From Cherax quadricarinatus (lineage: Eukaryota; Arthropoda; Malacostraca; Decapoda; Parastacidae): DNA of 64,000 nucleotides. Positions 1 to 8,953 of this stretch are shown here, piece by piece. The notes beneath the pieces are model-generated. The model was not told the DNA's origin and searched no databases. It saw only the letters and a list, made by a program, of their open reading frames with translations. The translations under genes and the position numbers were made by a program. The stretch's first letter is position 1, and every line of letters starts with the position of its first letter. The stretch covers positions 62,001 through 126,000 of the forward strand of contig NW_027195502.1 of assembly GCF_038502225.1 (NCBI RefSeq), written 5' to 3'.

Positions 1-253
1 CTTATCTCAGATAGATATGGATAAGATTGTGAGCGTCGAGGGGGCCACCTGCAGTGACCAGAGGTGGAATAAAAGTGGAGAGGTGAGTGCGAGGGATAGT
101 GTCACCTTCTATACATTCACAGACAAAGAGCACCGTGACCTCTCCAAACAAAGACTCCCAAGAGGTCCCCATAATAGAAGTGCACTTAAGAGACTCATGG
201 ATAAGGATAATACTGATGATATTGATATTGATATTAGTAGTGAAGTTTTCTAA
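1..253. other. Unassigned leading segment with weak ORFs
   Basis: No recognised gene. A 78-codon plus-strand frame (17-253) ends in an Asp/Ile-rich tail produced by a short GATATT microsatellite near 214-236. The minus strand is also open off the left edge of the window (2-382), but only by running through the neighbouring minisatellite. Neither frame shows a motif I know. A truncated exon of an unseen gene to the left cannot be excluded. Confidence 0.3.
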
Positions 254-352
254 TGTATGGCTCTCTACAGTATGGCTCCCACAGTATGGCTCCTCCTGAA
301 AAGGCCTTCTACAGAGTGGCTCCTTTTCCTGAGTGGCTCCCTTTCCTGAGCG
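254..352. repeat. Short imperfect tandem repeat (GTATGGCTC / GAGTGGCTC)
   Basis: The motif TATGGCTC or GAGTGGCTC recurs about five times at 15-25-bp spacing, separated by CTACAG or TTTCCT stretches. It is a small degenerate minisatellite abutting the larger C-rich array. No coding role is supported. Confidence 0.5.
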
Positions 353-354
353 GA

Positions 355-720
355 CTCCCACGACCCCCACCCATGACCCCACCCACTACCGCCTCCCACG
401 ACCCCCACCTACGACCCCCACCCACGACCCCCACCCATGACTCCACCCATGACCCCACCCACGACCCCACGCACGACCCCCACCCACGACCCCCACCCAC
501 GACCCCCCACCTATGACCCCACCCACGACCCCCACCCACGACCCCCCACCCATGACCCCACCCACGACACCCACCCACGACCCCCACCCACGACCCCCAA
601 CCACGACCCACACCCACGACCCCCACCCATGAACCCACCCATGACCCCATCCTCGACCCCACCCACCCATGACCTCACCCTCAACCCCCACCCACGACCC
701 TCCCACCCGCACCACCTGCA
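355..720. repeat. C-rich 12-13-bp minisatellite (CCCACGACCCCCA)
   Basis: About 25-28 tandem copies of a 12-13-bp unit, with CACGAC/CATGAC and 4-6 C length variants. Both strands stay open through it because of the unit composition (Pro/Thr/His on +, Gly/Val/Trp on -). Those frames are by-products of the repeat, not genes. The minus strand carries regular G runs. Confidence 0.9.
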
Positions 721-751
721 CATCCTGCCCATGCTGACCCGTGACCTTGAC

Positions 752-846
752 CTCACCCTCGACCACGTTGACCTCACCCTCGACCACCTCACCCTCGACC
801 ACCTCACCCTCGACCACCTCACCCTCTACCACCTCACCCTCAACCC
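752..846. repeat. 15-bp minisatellite (CTCACCCTCGACCAC)
   Basis: About six copies of a 15-bp unit follow directly on the 13-bp array. The shared CACC/CGAC vocabulary suggests one array evolved from the other. Because 15 is a multiple of three, all frames are periodic, for example Thr-Leu-Asp-His-Leu on the plus strand. Confidence 0.85.
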
Positions 847-944
847 CCCACCCACGCCTGCTCGTTCGCGCCCTCGTGCCCGCCCGTGCCTTCTGCAGCG
901 TCGTCTGGATCGCCCCTGTCCCCCGAATTTTTTCCGATTTTTTT

Positions 945-1335
945 CGAATTTTTTTTGAATTTCCTTTTCTTATGATCTCCATCTCCTTGGATCAAATTTT
1001 TGAGGTTCACCCTCCCACTTTCAACCCATCCCAAATTTTTTTGATTTTTTTTTAATTTCATTTCCTTATGATCTCCATCTCCTTGGATCAAGTTTTTTGG
1101 ATTCTTCCCTATGGGTACCCCTCCCACCACCCACTTCTACCCTAAATTTTTTTTTTCGAAATTTTTTTTTAATTTCATTTTCTTGTGGTCTTCATCTCCT
1201 TGGATCATGTATTTCTCCTCCATCTCCTTGGATCAAGTTTTTTGGATTCCCCCCTCTAGGGGTAAGCATTCAAATGAACTCCCTCTATGGGGCATGGTAC
1301 TTTCTCTTACTACAGGTCTAAACAAGTGTGACGTC
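945..1335 (+). repeat. ~105-bp tandem family with ATCTCCTTGGATC core
   Basis: Three to four imperfect units of about 100-115 bp share the core ATGATCTCCATCTCCTTGG, then GATCAAGTTTTTTGGATTC, a C-rich stretch and a long T run. The last unit continues into a segment ending CTACAGGTCTAAACAAGTG, just before two TGACGTCA palindromes (about 1,330-1,377). A reverse-complement copy of this 3' part lies at 13.38-13.56 kb, so the unit is dispersed as well as tandem. It resembles no gene. Confidence 0.7.
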
Positions 1336-1793
1336 ACCCCACCCATGTTTGCTCAGCGGCGGTCAGTGACGTCACGCGATGACCTCACATAGGCTGAATC
1401 TTGTCGACTTCCTCCTATTCAAAGTTTATTCTCTATAAGGATTACAATGCTGAGTTTACAGAAATTTGGTTATTGTGTGGTTTACATGTAGTAAAATAGT
1501 GATTACAGAGTGTACCACTAGAACGCTTAGCATGGCTAGGCATTTTGGGCAGACTTAATTTTATTCTTAATTGTAAAATATTACAAATTATGAGGTAAGT
1601 TGGTATTATGGCTAAGTGACTAAATACTAGTTTGTGAGTTTAGCAATGTGAATGCTTTTGTTTTGGCACAGTACATAGTTTCAGTATTGGAGTATCACAG
1701 GATTCATTATTTTAAGATTGAGATTAATGTTTCTGTTTATGGTCAAATGAGTGAGTGAGTGTAAGTGTGAGCCACCAGGTGGTATTCGTGTAG

Positions 1794-2858
1794 TTAGTTG
1801 ACGGGGTGAATCAGGGAGATAAGATGTTTTCTAATGGTAGTTTTGAAGGTGATGAAAGTGTCTGCAGTTCTAGAGTTCTCAGGTAGGTTATTCCAGATTT
1901 TAGGGCCTTTGACATACATTGAATTTTTGTAAAGGTTTAGTCGGACACGGGGAATGTCGTAGAGATGTTTGTGTCTGGTGTTATGCCTGTGGGTTCTGTC
2001 ACAACTATCAAGAAAGCGTTTTAGGTCAAGGTTGATATTAGAGTTTAAGGCCCTGTAGATGTAGATTGCACAGTAGTAAGTGTGGATGTACTGAACTGGG
2101 AGTAAGTTTAAGTCTATGAAGAGTGGGGGGGGGGGGTGTTGCCAGGGATGGGATATAGTGATTATTCTTACTGCAGCTTTTTGTTGGGTTATTATTGGCT
2201 TTAGGTGTATTGCTGCAGTTGATCCCCAACCACAAATAGCATAGGTGAGGTATGGATAAATAAGTGAGTGGTATAGTGTGAGAAGGGCATTTTGCAGCAC
2301 GTAGTATCGTATCTTGGAGATGATCCCAACCGTTTTGGATACTTTTTTGGTTATATGCTGGATATGGGTGCTGAAATTCAGGTTGTTGTCAAGGTATAAA
2401 CCTAGGAATTTGCCCCCATTATTTCTGGTAATTAGAGTGTTGTCAATCTTAATGTTAATTTGTGCATCTCCTGCTTTGCTACCAAACATAATATAGTAGG
2501 TTTTGTCAGTGTTAAGCGTAAGTTTATTGGCTGTCATCCAAGTCGATATTTTAATCAGCTCCTCATTCACAATGGTGTTGAGGATGACAAGATTAGGGTG
2601 AGAGATGACATAAGTCGTGTCGTCAGAAAAGAGAATGGGTTTCAGGTGTTGGGATACGTTTGGAAGGTCATTGATGCATATGAGGAAGAGCAGGGGACCA
2701 AGGACACTTCCCTGCGGAACTCCAGTATCAAGTGGCCGAGTTGCTGAGGAACTGATTACCTCATTCTCCTCCTGTTCTTCAAGATTCTCCTTTGTATGGA
2801 CTGATGAAGCCACTGTGTGGCGAAATGTTTCCTCAATAAAGATACCCAAGAGTTGCAC
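1794..2858 (-). CDS. LINE B reverse transcriptase, palm to C-terminus (partial, chimeric N-terminus)
   Basis: 354-codon open frame. Residues 45-60 (TGVPQGSVLGPLLFLI) form RT motif B, and residues 77-80 read FSDD, the motif C catalytic pair, with Ser in place of the usual Ala of FADD. The C-terminal part has the CR1-type thumb and tail (LIYPYLTYAICGWG; GPKIWNNLP). The first ~43 residues are not RT: they are antisense translation of the Penelope-like 3' fragment. Motif A and the fingers are therefore missing, so the product cannot be a complete polymerase. Translation start is not supported. Confidence 0.75.
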   Translation of the reverse strand: MQLLGIFIEETFRHTVASSVHTKENLEEQEENEVISSSATRPLDTGVPQGSVLGPLLFLICINDLPNVSQHLKPILFSDDTTYVISHPNLVILNTIVNEELIKISTWMTANKLTLNTDKTYYIMFGSKAGDAQINIKIDNTLITRNNGGKFLGLYLDNNLNFSTHIQHITKKVSKTVGIISKIRYYVLQNALLTLYHSLIYPYLTYAICGWGSTAAIHLKPIITQQKAAVRIITISHPWQHPPPPLFIDLNLLPVQYIHTYYCAIYIYRALNSNINLDLKRFLDSCDRTHRHNTRHKHLYDIPRVRLNLYKNSMYVKGPKIWNNLPENSRTADTFITFKTTIRKHLISLIHPVN

Positions 2859-2900
2859 ATGTGTCTAATTTATCAACATGTCGGTTCTCTGAACCATTCA
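2745..2900 (+). mobile_element. Penelope-like element 3'-end fragment
   Basis: Plus-strand segment in the middle of LINE B copy 1. It contains CTGATGA (2,801-2,807), a GCCAC-TGT-GTGGC hairpin, GAAA (2,822-2,825), then TGTTTCC, AATAAAGATACCC and ACATGTGTC. The same GAAA(C/T)GTTT...ATACC...ATGTGTC layout occurs twice more near 43.9 and 44.5 kb. I recall such ends from Penelope-like retroelements in decapods, but this was not checked. The hairpin flanked by CTGATGA and GAAA resembles a hammerhead core with one extra A. Confidence 0.45.
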
Positions 2901-2901
2901 T

Positions 2902-3372
2902 CTACAGAGGTATCCGGTAAATGGCACCGACTGTTATAGGCGTCTTAAGGTTTTTTACAGTAAAATTATCAAAAATGTATTCCCCATATTCATCATTAAA
3001 GCAAGTGGTGCTAAGACAAGATGATTGGATAGAGTTATAGATTACAATACCACCCCCAACTTGGTTTGGTCTGCAGTTGTGAATTGCTGTGTATCCTGGT
3101 AGAGGGTAGATATCTATTGTGTCCTGCTTAAGCCAGGTCTCAGTAAGAATAATGCAGGAGAAGGGTGTCTTTAGTGATTCAAGGAGTGCTAGGAGGTCAT
3201 CATAGTGTTTGCTTAAGGACCTGATGTTGTAGTTAAGTACTGATAGACTTTTAGCATTGTTTAGGATAGTGGTGGCTTGTGATGCTGTGTAATAAAGGCA
3301 GTTACTTTCCAATAGGTTTTGATTGGGTGTCAGATTATGGAGGTTTAGATCAGTGTCAACGTGATCAATCAT
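2902..3372 (-). CDS. LINE B AP-like endonuclease, N-terminal part
   Basis: 156-codon frame with the non-LTR endonuclease signature: LNYNIRS (46-52), LTETWL with the metal-binding Glu (76-81), GYTAIHNC followed by GGGIVIY (93-112), and VGAIYRIP at the end (148-155). In LINEs this domain nicks target DNA to prime reverse transcription. The frame stops where the Penelope-like segment begins, so the C-terminal catalytic GDFN and SDH motifs are lost. An upstream ORF1 is not visible. Confidence 0.8.
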   Translation of the reverse strand: MIDHVDTDLNLHNLTPNQNLLESNCLYYTASQATTILNNAKSLSVLNYNIRSLSKHYDDLLALLESLKTPFSCIILTETWLKQDTIDIYPLPGYTAIHNCRPNQVGGGIVIYNSIQSSCLSTTCFNDEYGEYIFDNFTVKNLKTPITVGAIYRIPL

Positions 3373-3482
3373 CTTCTAGGTTTAAATTATGGTTATTTAT
3401 ATTCTGAGTTGTGTGTTGAGTTCTAGTACTGATATCTGTAGTGGTAGGAAGTTTGGACAAGTATATAGCTAGAGTATTTTGG

Positions 3483-4005
3483 TCATGTAGAGTACTCGCT
3501 CCCATCTTGTTCCTCATCCTCATATCCGACATAGACAAGGATGTCAGCCACAGCACCGTGTCTTCCTTTGCAGATGACACCCGAATCTGCTTGACAGTGT
3601 CTTCCATTGCAGACACTGCAAGGCTCCAGGCGGACATCAACCAAATCTTTCAGTGGGCTGCAGAAAACAATATGAAGTTCAACGATGAGAAATTTCAATT
3701 ACTCAGATGTGGAAAACATGAGGAAATTAAATCTTCATCAGAGTACAAAACAAATTCTGGCCACAAAATAGAGCGAAACACCAACGTCAAAGACCTGGGA
3801 GTGATTATGTCGGAGGATCTCACCTTCAAGGACCATAACATTGTATCAATTGCATCTGCTAGAAAAATGACAGGATGGATAATGAGAACCTTCAAAACTA
3901 GGGAGGCCAAGCCCATGATGACACTCTTCAGGTCACTTGTTCTATCTAGGCTGGAATATTGCTGCACACTAACAGCACCTTTCAAGGTAGGTGAAATTGC
4001 CGGGA
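3483..4005 (+). pseudogene. LINE family A reverse transcriptase fragment
   Basis: Open plus-strand RT segment nearly identical in translation to the 57.5-58.8 kb copy. It begins at LAPILFLILISD just after motif B, includes SFADDTRI (motif C), NNMKFNDEKFQLL (motif D), VKDLGVIMSEDLTF (motif E) and the start of the thumb, and breaks off after APFKVGEIAG. The upstream codons to 3,483 belong to LINE B sequence, so this is a fragment fused to its neighbour. No full protein is possible. Confidence 0.8.
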
Positions 4006-4084
4006 CGACCGGGCCCGCGGTTTTGAAATTTCTCTCAGGTAAACCCAGGTAATAGTCATTTACTACAAAATAATAAAGTTAAAT

Positions 4085-4810
4085 GTTGTCTGGTTTTGTA
4101 CGGGGTTTTCCCCGGCACCGGGAGAGGTTTGGGGCCCAACCCCCCCGGGGCCCCGGTCGGGCCACCCCCTTGGTAAATTTAACCCGCTGTTTTTTGGAAT
4201 TGGGGGAGGGGTTGCATCCGGAGCTTGGAAAACTCCCCAAAATTTTGGGGGGTTTTTTGGCCCTGCCCTTTTACTGCTAAAACTTCCACTACATCATTTG
4301 AGGCATTAAGCAGTTCTGTGCAAACAAGTGAATTGGTACGGCCAACCCCCCTTTTTCCCCCGTTCACTCTGTCACATCTGTATAGTTTTTTAACCTGGGG
4401 GTCCCTATTTTGTTGTCCAATTTATCCTTTTGGGGCCCCGTGAAAACCCCGAATATTGCCTTTGCCCTCAAAAAGTCCCCCCGGGTGAAAGGGATTTTTT
4501 TTGTTTTTTGCTGGCTTTAGACCCCGTATATTTGCAAAGAAAAAATTTTCCCCATGGTGGTATTTTGGTACTGGGGGGGATTTTTTTGGGATTAGTATTG
4601 TATCTATTGGTTTGGGGGAGGCCATCGAAAAATTTGGGTTTCCCCTCCAGGAATTTACTGTTTGGTACGATTTCGCCATTTTTGCCAGTTTTTTTTTCCC
4701 TTTCCTACCAAAAACCCCCCCTCTTGAGGGGTGTTACCCAGGTTTTTTCCCTGGGCCCGGATTTTGGGATTTTTTGTCCCCTTTTTGATTATCCGGGAAT
4801 TTAAGTTATA
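4085..4810 (-). mobile_element. LINE family A ORF1/endonuclease fragment, homopolymer-distorted
   Basis: Aligns by eye with 24,060-24,760. Shared anchors are TTACTGCTAAAACTTCCAC, TCACTCTGTCACATCTGTAT, AACCTGGG and TTTGCAA. The minus-strand translation retains NDVVEVLAVKG, part of the endonuclease region. Compared with the 24-kb copy, short mixed motifs have become runs of C, G or T, so the reading frame is lost. It lies head-on to the plus-strand RT fragment just before it, which indicates an internal rearrangement or a join of two copies. Confidence 0.65.
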
Positions 4811-7800
4811 AACACAAATCTTTCCCGTACTGAAAAAATTTTTCAATTTTTAGGGGAAAAAGCACAGGAAGGGGGTTTGCATTTTCCCGTTGTCATATGG
4901 GGGTGGGATTTTTTAAAGGGGGTTTATGGTTTAGTCCCCATCTGTTTTCCAGATTTTATGCCAAAAAATACCAAGTGCATAGTATGTGCAAAAGGCTTGG
5001 TTTCCCCTTTCCCGGGTTTCTGGACTGGTTTTCCCCGTTGGGCATTTTCCCGTCTTACCCCCTCCTCCCTGGGACCAACAATGGAGCTCCCCGGGGGGTT
5101 TTTTTTTAATTTTTCCTCACTAGTTTTTGGAGTCCTTTGTTTGCTATTTCCCGGGTATTTTTTAGTTTGCAATATTGGTTTTTTTCTTATCTTTGGGCTA
5201 CACTTGTTTCCCCTTTCTATGGCTCCTGTCCCCCATGGGTCATTTATATGTATTCCTTCCAGATAATTCCCGACTACCTGGGCAAAATTTTTGGGTTCAC
5301 CATTACTGTCTCCCGGACAGTATCTCCAGCTTTACCATTTGCCCCCAGGAAACACCTCCAGCTTCACCATTCTGTCTCCAGGGCAGCACTAACAGCCCCA
5401 ATTTTTTCTGGGACATCACCTCCCGCCTTTCAGTTTGGGCCACATGGCCAGATCCCAAAGGGGCCCCGTACCATTCAGCCCAGACTTTTTTTTTCCCCCC
5501 TCTGTTGTGAAAGCTTTGGGTTTTCTATGGAACCCGGGGTGTTGTCCCTTTTTAAACCCTTTATTTTTTGTCCACAGATTTTCCCCCATTTGGGCATACC
5601 CAAAAACACTTCTCTGTTTTAAAACTGCTTGAGCTGCCCCGGGGTATCCCCCGCACAAGGGGCGTGAAAACCAATTTCCACAAAAAAAGACAATTTATCC
5701 AAGGGGAAACCCTTTTGTTTTTATGACCACAGACACACACGCTTCATAATGATTTGAATTTTTGATTTCTGCAATTTCACAAAACCCCCTTTTTTAAATT
5801 ATATTAATAAAACCTTTAAATTTTATGTTTAGCTATTTGTATTTCGTTTTTAACCCCTTTTTTTATATTTGGGCAAAACCACCCTCACGTTCCTGATTTT
5901 TAATGTTTGTGTTTATAAGGGCCCCCAAAACCCCCCATCCGTTTAATCTGCTTTTTGTCCAAAAACTGTTTGGAAACCAGCCCGGGTTTGGCCCGTAAAG
6001 GGGTTCGGACCAGTCAAAAATTCGGCCCAGTCGTTTGCTCTGATCGGTGGGTAAACTTTTTTAAAAACATCTGGTCGGTTGATTTGGGGCTAACACATGA
6101 AGGATCTCCCCAAAATTATCTCCCCGGTAATATGTGTTTTGGGCTGATACAAAAAGTATAACTTGCGTGTTAAAAGAGCCGGTGATATCTGGAGCTCCTA
6201 CAAGGGAAACGGGGGGGCCCTCCACCCTTGTTTATAAATGTGTATCTGGCTTTTCTTTTTTTTTTTCCGTCCCCACCACAATAAATGCTATATTATCACT
6301 ATTGTTGACTGGTGCAAATTTTGGAAAAGGGGCCTTTTTCTGAAATAATTTGTTTCTCGTTGTGTATATTGGACCGTTTTGGAAACCCACAGGTTATTAA
6401 AATTTCCCGAAACCGTCTCGTTTTCAAAAAAAAGAAACTAATAAAAAGTCACTCCACCCCCACAAAAGTACCATTATAATACTGGTTAGTTGCTACTACA
6501 ACACTGTATTCTGCTATTCACTGGTTTACTGATTTTTATGGGGAACTAGAAAAAGGAAGATTTTAAAACAGCTGACCTGTGGGAAGGTTTCTGGCGACTT
6601 CCAAATCTTAACCTCTCATCGAACCCCCCCATCTGGGGTTGGGTGCCCCGAACCGACACCCCCCGGCCCCCCCCCCCTGTACAACCCTACTTAACAATCC
6701 CAACACCCTAGTCCCCCCCCAAAAGTATACTGCATGGGGGGGTCTCATCCTCCCCCCAGATTCCCCCTTCCCCCCACAATTTTCCCCCCTGGTTCTTAGT
6801 CCTCCCCGACGGTGGGATGCCATGCAAAAAAACGATACGTTCCTCCCTTACCCTGGACAACTTCAACTGCCCAAACCTATATCAAAAAGCTCTTCCATGC
6901 GTCATTTGGGGACAATCCCCCAACTTAAAACCCAAACCTGTCTTTAAAAGCCCCAAAAAAACCCCACTCCCCCAATTTTCCCGGGTTTTTTCTAACCAAC
7001 ATCAAAGCCCTCAAAATAGTTTCACATTCCCCCAACCCACCACCATACAACACCCAACCATGTTTCTTTTTAGCTGCCCTCCACTCACACCTTCCCAAAA
7101 ACCCCCCATTTAAAAACACACATTTAATCCTTCTTCTCGATCTATCCCCCCCCCCTTTTGCACAGGTAACATTACAACCTCTCTCCTCAGAACCCCACCT
7201 TGAACCCCAAAAGTTAAAACCTTCTCAAAATTCCCCAACCCCTCTCTGTTGGGGGGAAAACGGCTGTATTCCAAACCTTACTTAAATACATTTTAAAACC
7301 CTTTGCAAAAGAAGTGATAGGGTTTAAATCCCCCAGATCCCCCTGAATTTTTCCATTTCTTTTAAAAGTTTTCCTCTGGCGGTCAATCTCCTTATGGGGA
7401 TCCCAAAATTTTAAAACACCGTTTGTTTTCTAAAACCATTTACATCCCCCCTCAAATCCCCCAACCCCCAGTCATTGACTTCTCTCTTTTACCTGCATCC
7501 CTTTGTTTCAATTTTGAAATCACCCAAAAACAAACCCTTTTTCCCTGAAAGGACTTTTTGTCCTTCCTATTACCAAAATTTCCCCCAATCCCCCCCTCCT
7601 GGTACATCCCAACCCCCATTCATAAAGGGGTCCTGATACAAACAACTTTTTGACATTGGGCACCCCTACCTAAGTCCTCTACCCATTACAATCTTCAACA
7701 TCCATTAATCTTACCCCCATCCCTTTTATTTTAAAAAAGGGGTTACCCAATTAAATTTTCTTCCCCCAAACCTGCCTCCTAAGTATGGGTCCCAAAGCTC

Positions 7801-8665
7801 CTTTACCTGCTAGCCCCTGCCCGTCTAAAGAACAAACCCCCCCCCCCCCCCTTTTGCTCCCCCAAAACTTTCATTTCATGACCCCAACCATGTTCGGGGG
7901 AAACCCTCCATTTCGAAAAAATACTGCATTTTCCGAAAACCCTCTCCCCCCACCCTTTAAACCGATTAAGACTTTTAACAAATAATCAGCACATAAGGAA
8001 ATTGGCATGGTTTTTGGTGGCTGCCTTACCTTTACCCCTAAACCTGTTGTTGCTCCCCCTCCCCCCCTTCCCCTTCATCTGAAAAATCCTCCCCACAAAC
8101 CCCCTTATCACCCCCCAATTTGGGAATAAAGTTCGGGGCCTCTTTTCCCCATCTTTCCCCTTCCTCTTTCCCCTTAAACCAACTCTATTTCCTCTTCCGT
8201 TTAACCCCAAAAACCTTTCTATCCTTTCCTAAATTACATGTAAATATACACCTAAAAATACATTCCCACCCCCCCTTTCAATACACTTCTCCATTTACCC
8301 CCATATGCACTTCCTTTCTTTAGTCCCCTGCCCCTTTCCCTTTAACCCCCATTCTGCCTCAACCCTCGGAAAAACTTCCTTTCTTTTTTTTGACTAACAC
8401 ACCCGATGGTTTGTCCCCCCAAAACCCTCCTCTCCCCCTTGCCCCTTACCGCAAAACCCCCTTTTTTTTCCCCCTCAGTCTCCTTACCTCGACAATTTCA
8501 TCCATGGGTTTTTGCCCCCCCACCCCCCTTCCCTAACATTAAATTCCCTTAAATAATTTAAGATATTTAAAATCATTTATGTTTCCCCCCCCCCTTTCCC
8601 CCCAATCCTTTCCTTGGCTACAATCCACCATTTCGACATCTTGCCTCCTGTGCCTCTCTAGCTCC
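4811..8665. other. No gene; homopolymer-rich, probably poor-quality sequence
   Basis: Runs of 5-12 identical bases are packed throughout (C on the plus strand from 6.6 to 8.6 kb; T/G/C mixtures before that). The open frames on both strands are low complexity and share no motif with a known family. One frame at 4.88-5.27 kb contains KCIVCAKGL, which could be a ruined zinc-finger of a LINE ORF1, but this is weak. I cannot assign further content. Confidence 0.5.
5290..5400. repeat. ~30-37-bp minisatellite, three units
   Basis: Three imperfect units, each running from CACCAT(T) through a CTGTCTCC-like stretch to CTCCAGC, lie in tandem inside the homopolymer-rich zone. Their mixed composition stands out from the surrounding sequence. 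Confidence 0.5.
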
Positions 8666-8671
8666 TTCCCT

Positions 8672-8953
8672 GGGAGTGGCTCTGGTGGCCGGGGGTTTCC
8701 TCTTCCCGGCGGGCCGGGTTGTTCCCAGAGTAAAACATTGGGCTGTTTCTTTTTACCTGTTGTCTATGTTCCCATCAGTAAAAGGGGTTTCCTTGTTAAA
8801 TCGACTGGTGTGGGTCGCATCCTGGGACACTGACCTAATTTCCCCGAGATGCTCAGCATAACAAGTGGCTTTCTATGTAGTAGTATGTCATTTTTGCAGC
8901 TAGGACTGTATACCATGTACATGCTTGTAGTAAATAAAGATTTTTTTATTATT
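8672..8953 (+). mobile_element. tRNA-headed SINE2, near full length
   Basis: The head has an A-box-like GTGGCTCTGGTGG (8,676-8,688) and a degraded B box GGGTTGTTCCC (8,716-8,726). The body follows with AACATTGGGCTGTTTC, CATCAGTAAAA, CGACTGGTGTGGGTCGCATC and GCTCAGCATAACAAG. It ends GTAAATAAAG followed by a T/ATT-rich tail. Pol III-type boxes plus a LINE-like simple tail define a SINE. The same body recurs at 44.59 kb and a head at 43.74 kb. It is not a functional tRNA. Confidence 0.75.

Larger units (their letters stand above)
1420..3480 (-). mobile_element. LINE family B copy 1 (CR1/jockey-like), internally deleted
   Basis: Minus-strand non-LTR retrotransposon. From its 5' side it shows an endonuclease frame (2,902-3,372), a foreign Penelope-like segment (about 2,745-2,900) where the endonuclease C-terminus and RT fingers should be, an RT palm/thumb frame (1,794 to about 2,740) and an AT-rich 3' UTR ending near 1,420. 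The plus strand at the 3' end reads CAAAGTTTATTCTC, i.e. GAGAATAAACTTTG on the element strand. The assignment rests on domain motifs and order. The exact clade (CR1, Rex1 or jockey) is unresolved. Confidence 0.75.

Noticed and set aside
309..982. Gly/Val/Trp-rich minus-strand ORFs of 103-198 codons
   Set aside because: They are translations of the C-rich minisatellites, overlap in several frames and contain only repeat-derived residues.
2801..2870. Canonical hammerhead ribozyme
   Set aside because: The CTGATGA and GAAA boxes and stem II are present, but an extra A precedes stem II and no stem III hairpin with NUH cleavage site is visible. Kept only as a speculative finding.
6608..8323. Pro/Phe-rich ORFs in the C-rich region
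   Set aside because: They arise from homopolymer-dense, probably corrupted sequence; there are no motifs and no frame preference.
8672..8730. tRNA gene at 8.67 kb
   Set aside because: The B box is degraded (GGGTTGTTCCC) and it is joined to the SINE2 body and tail, so it is a SINE head.
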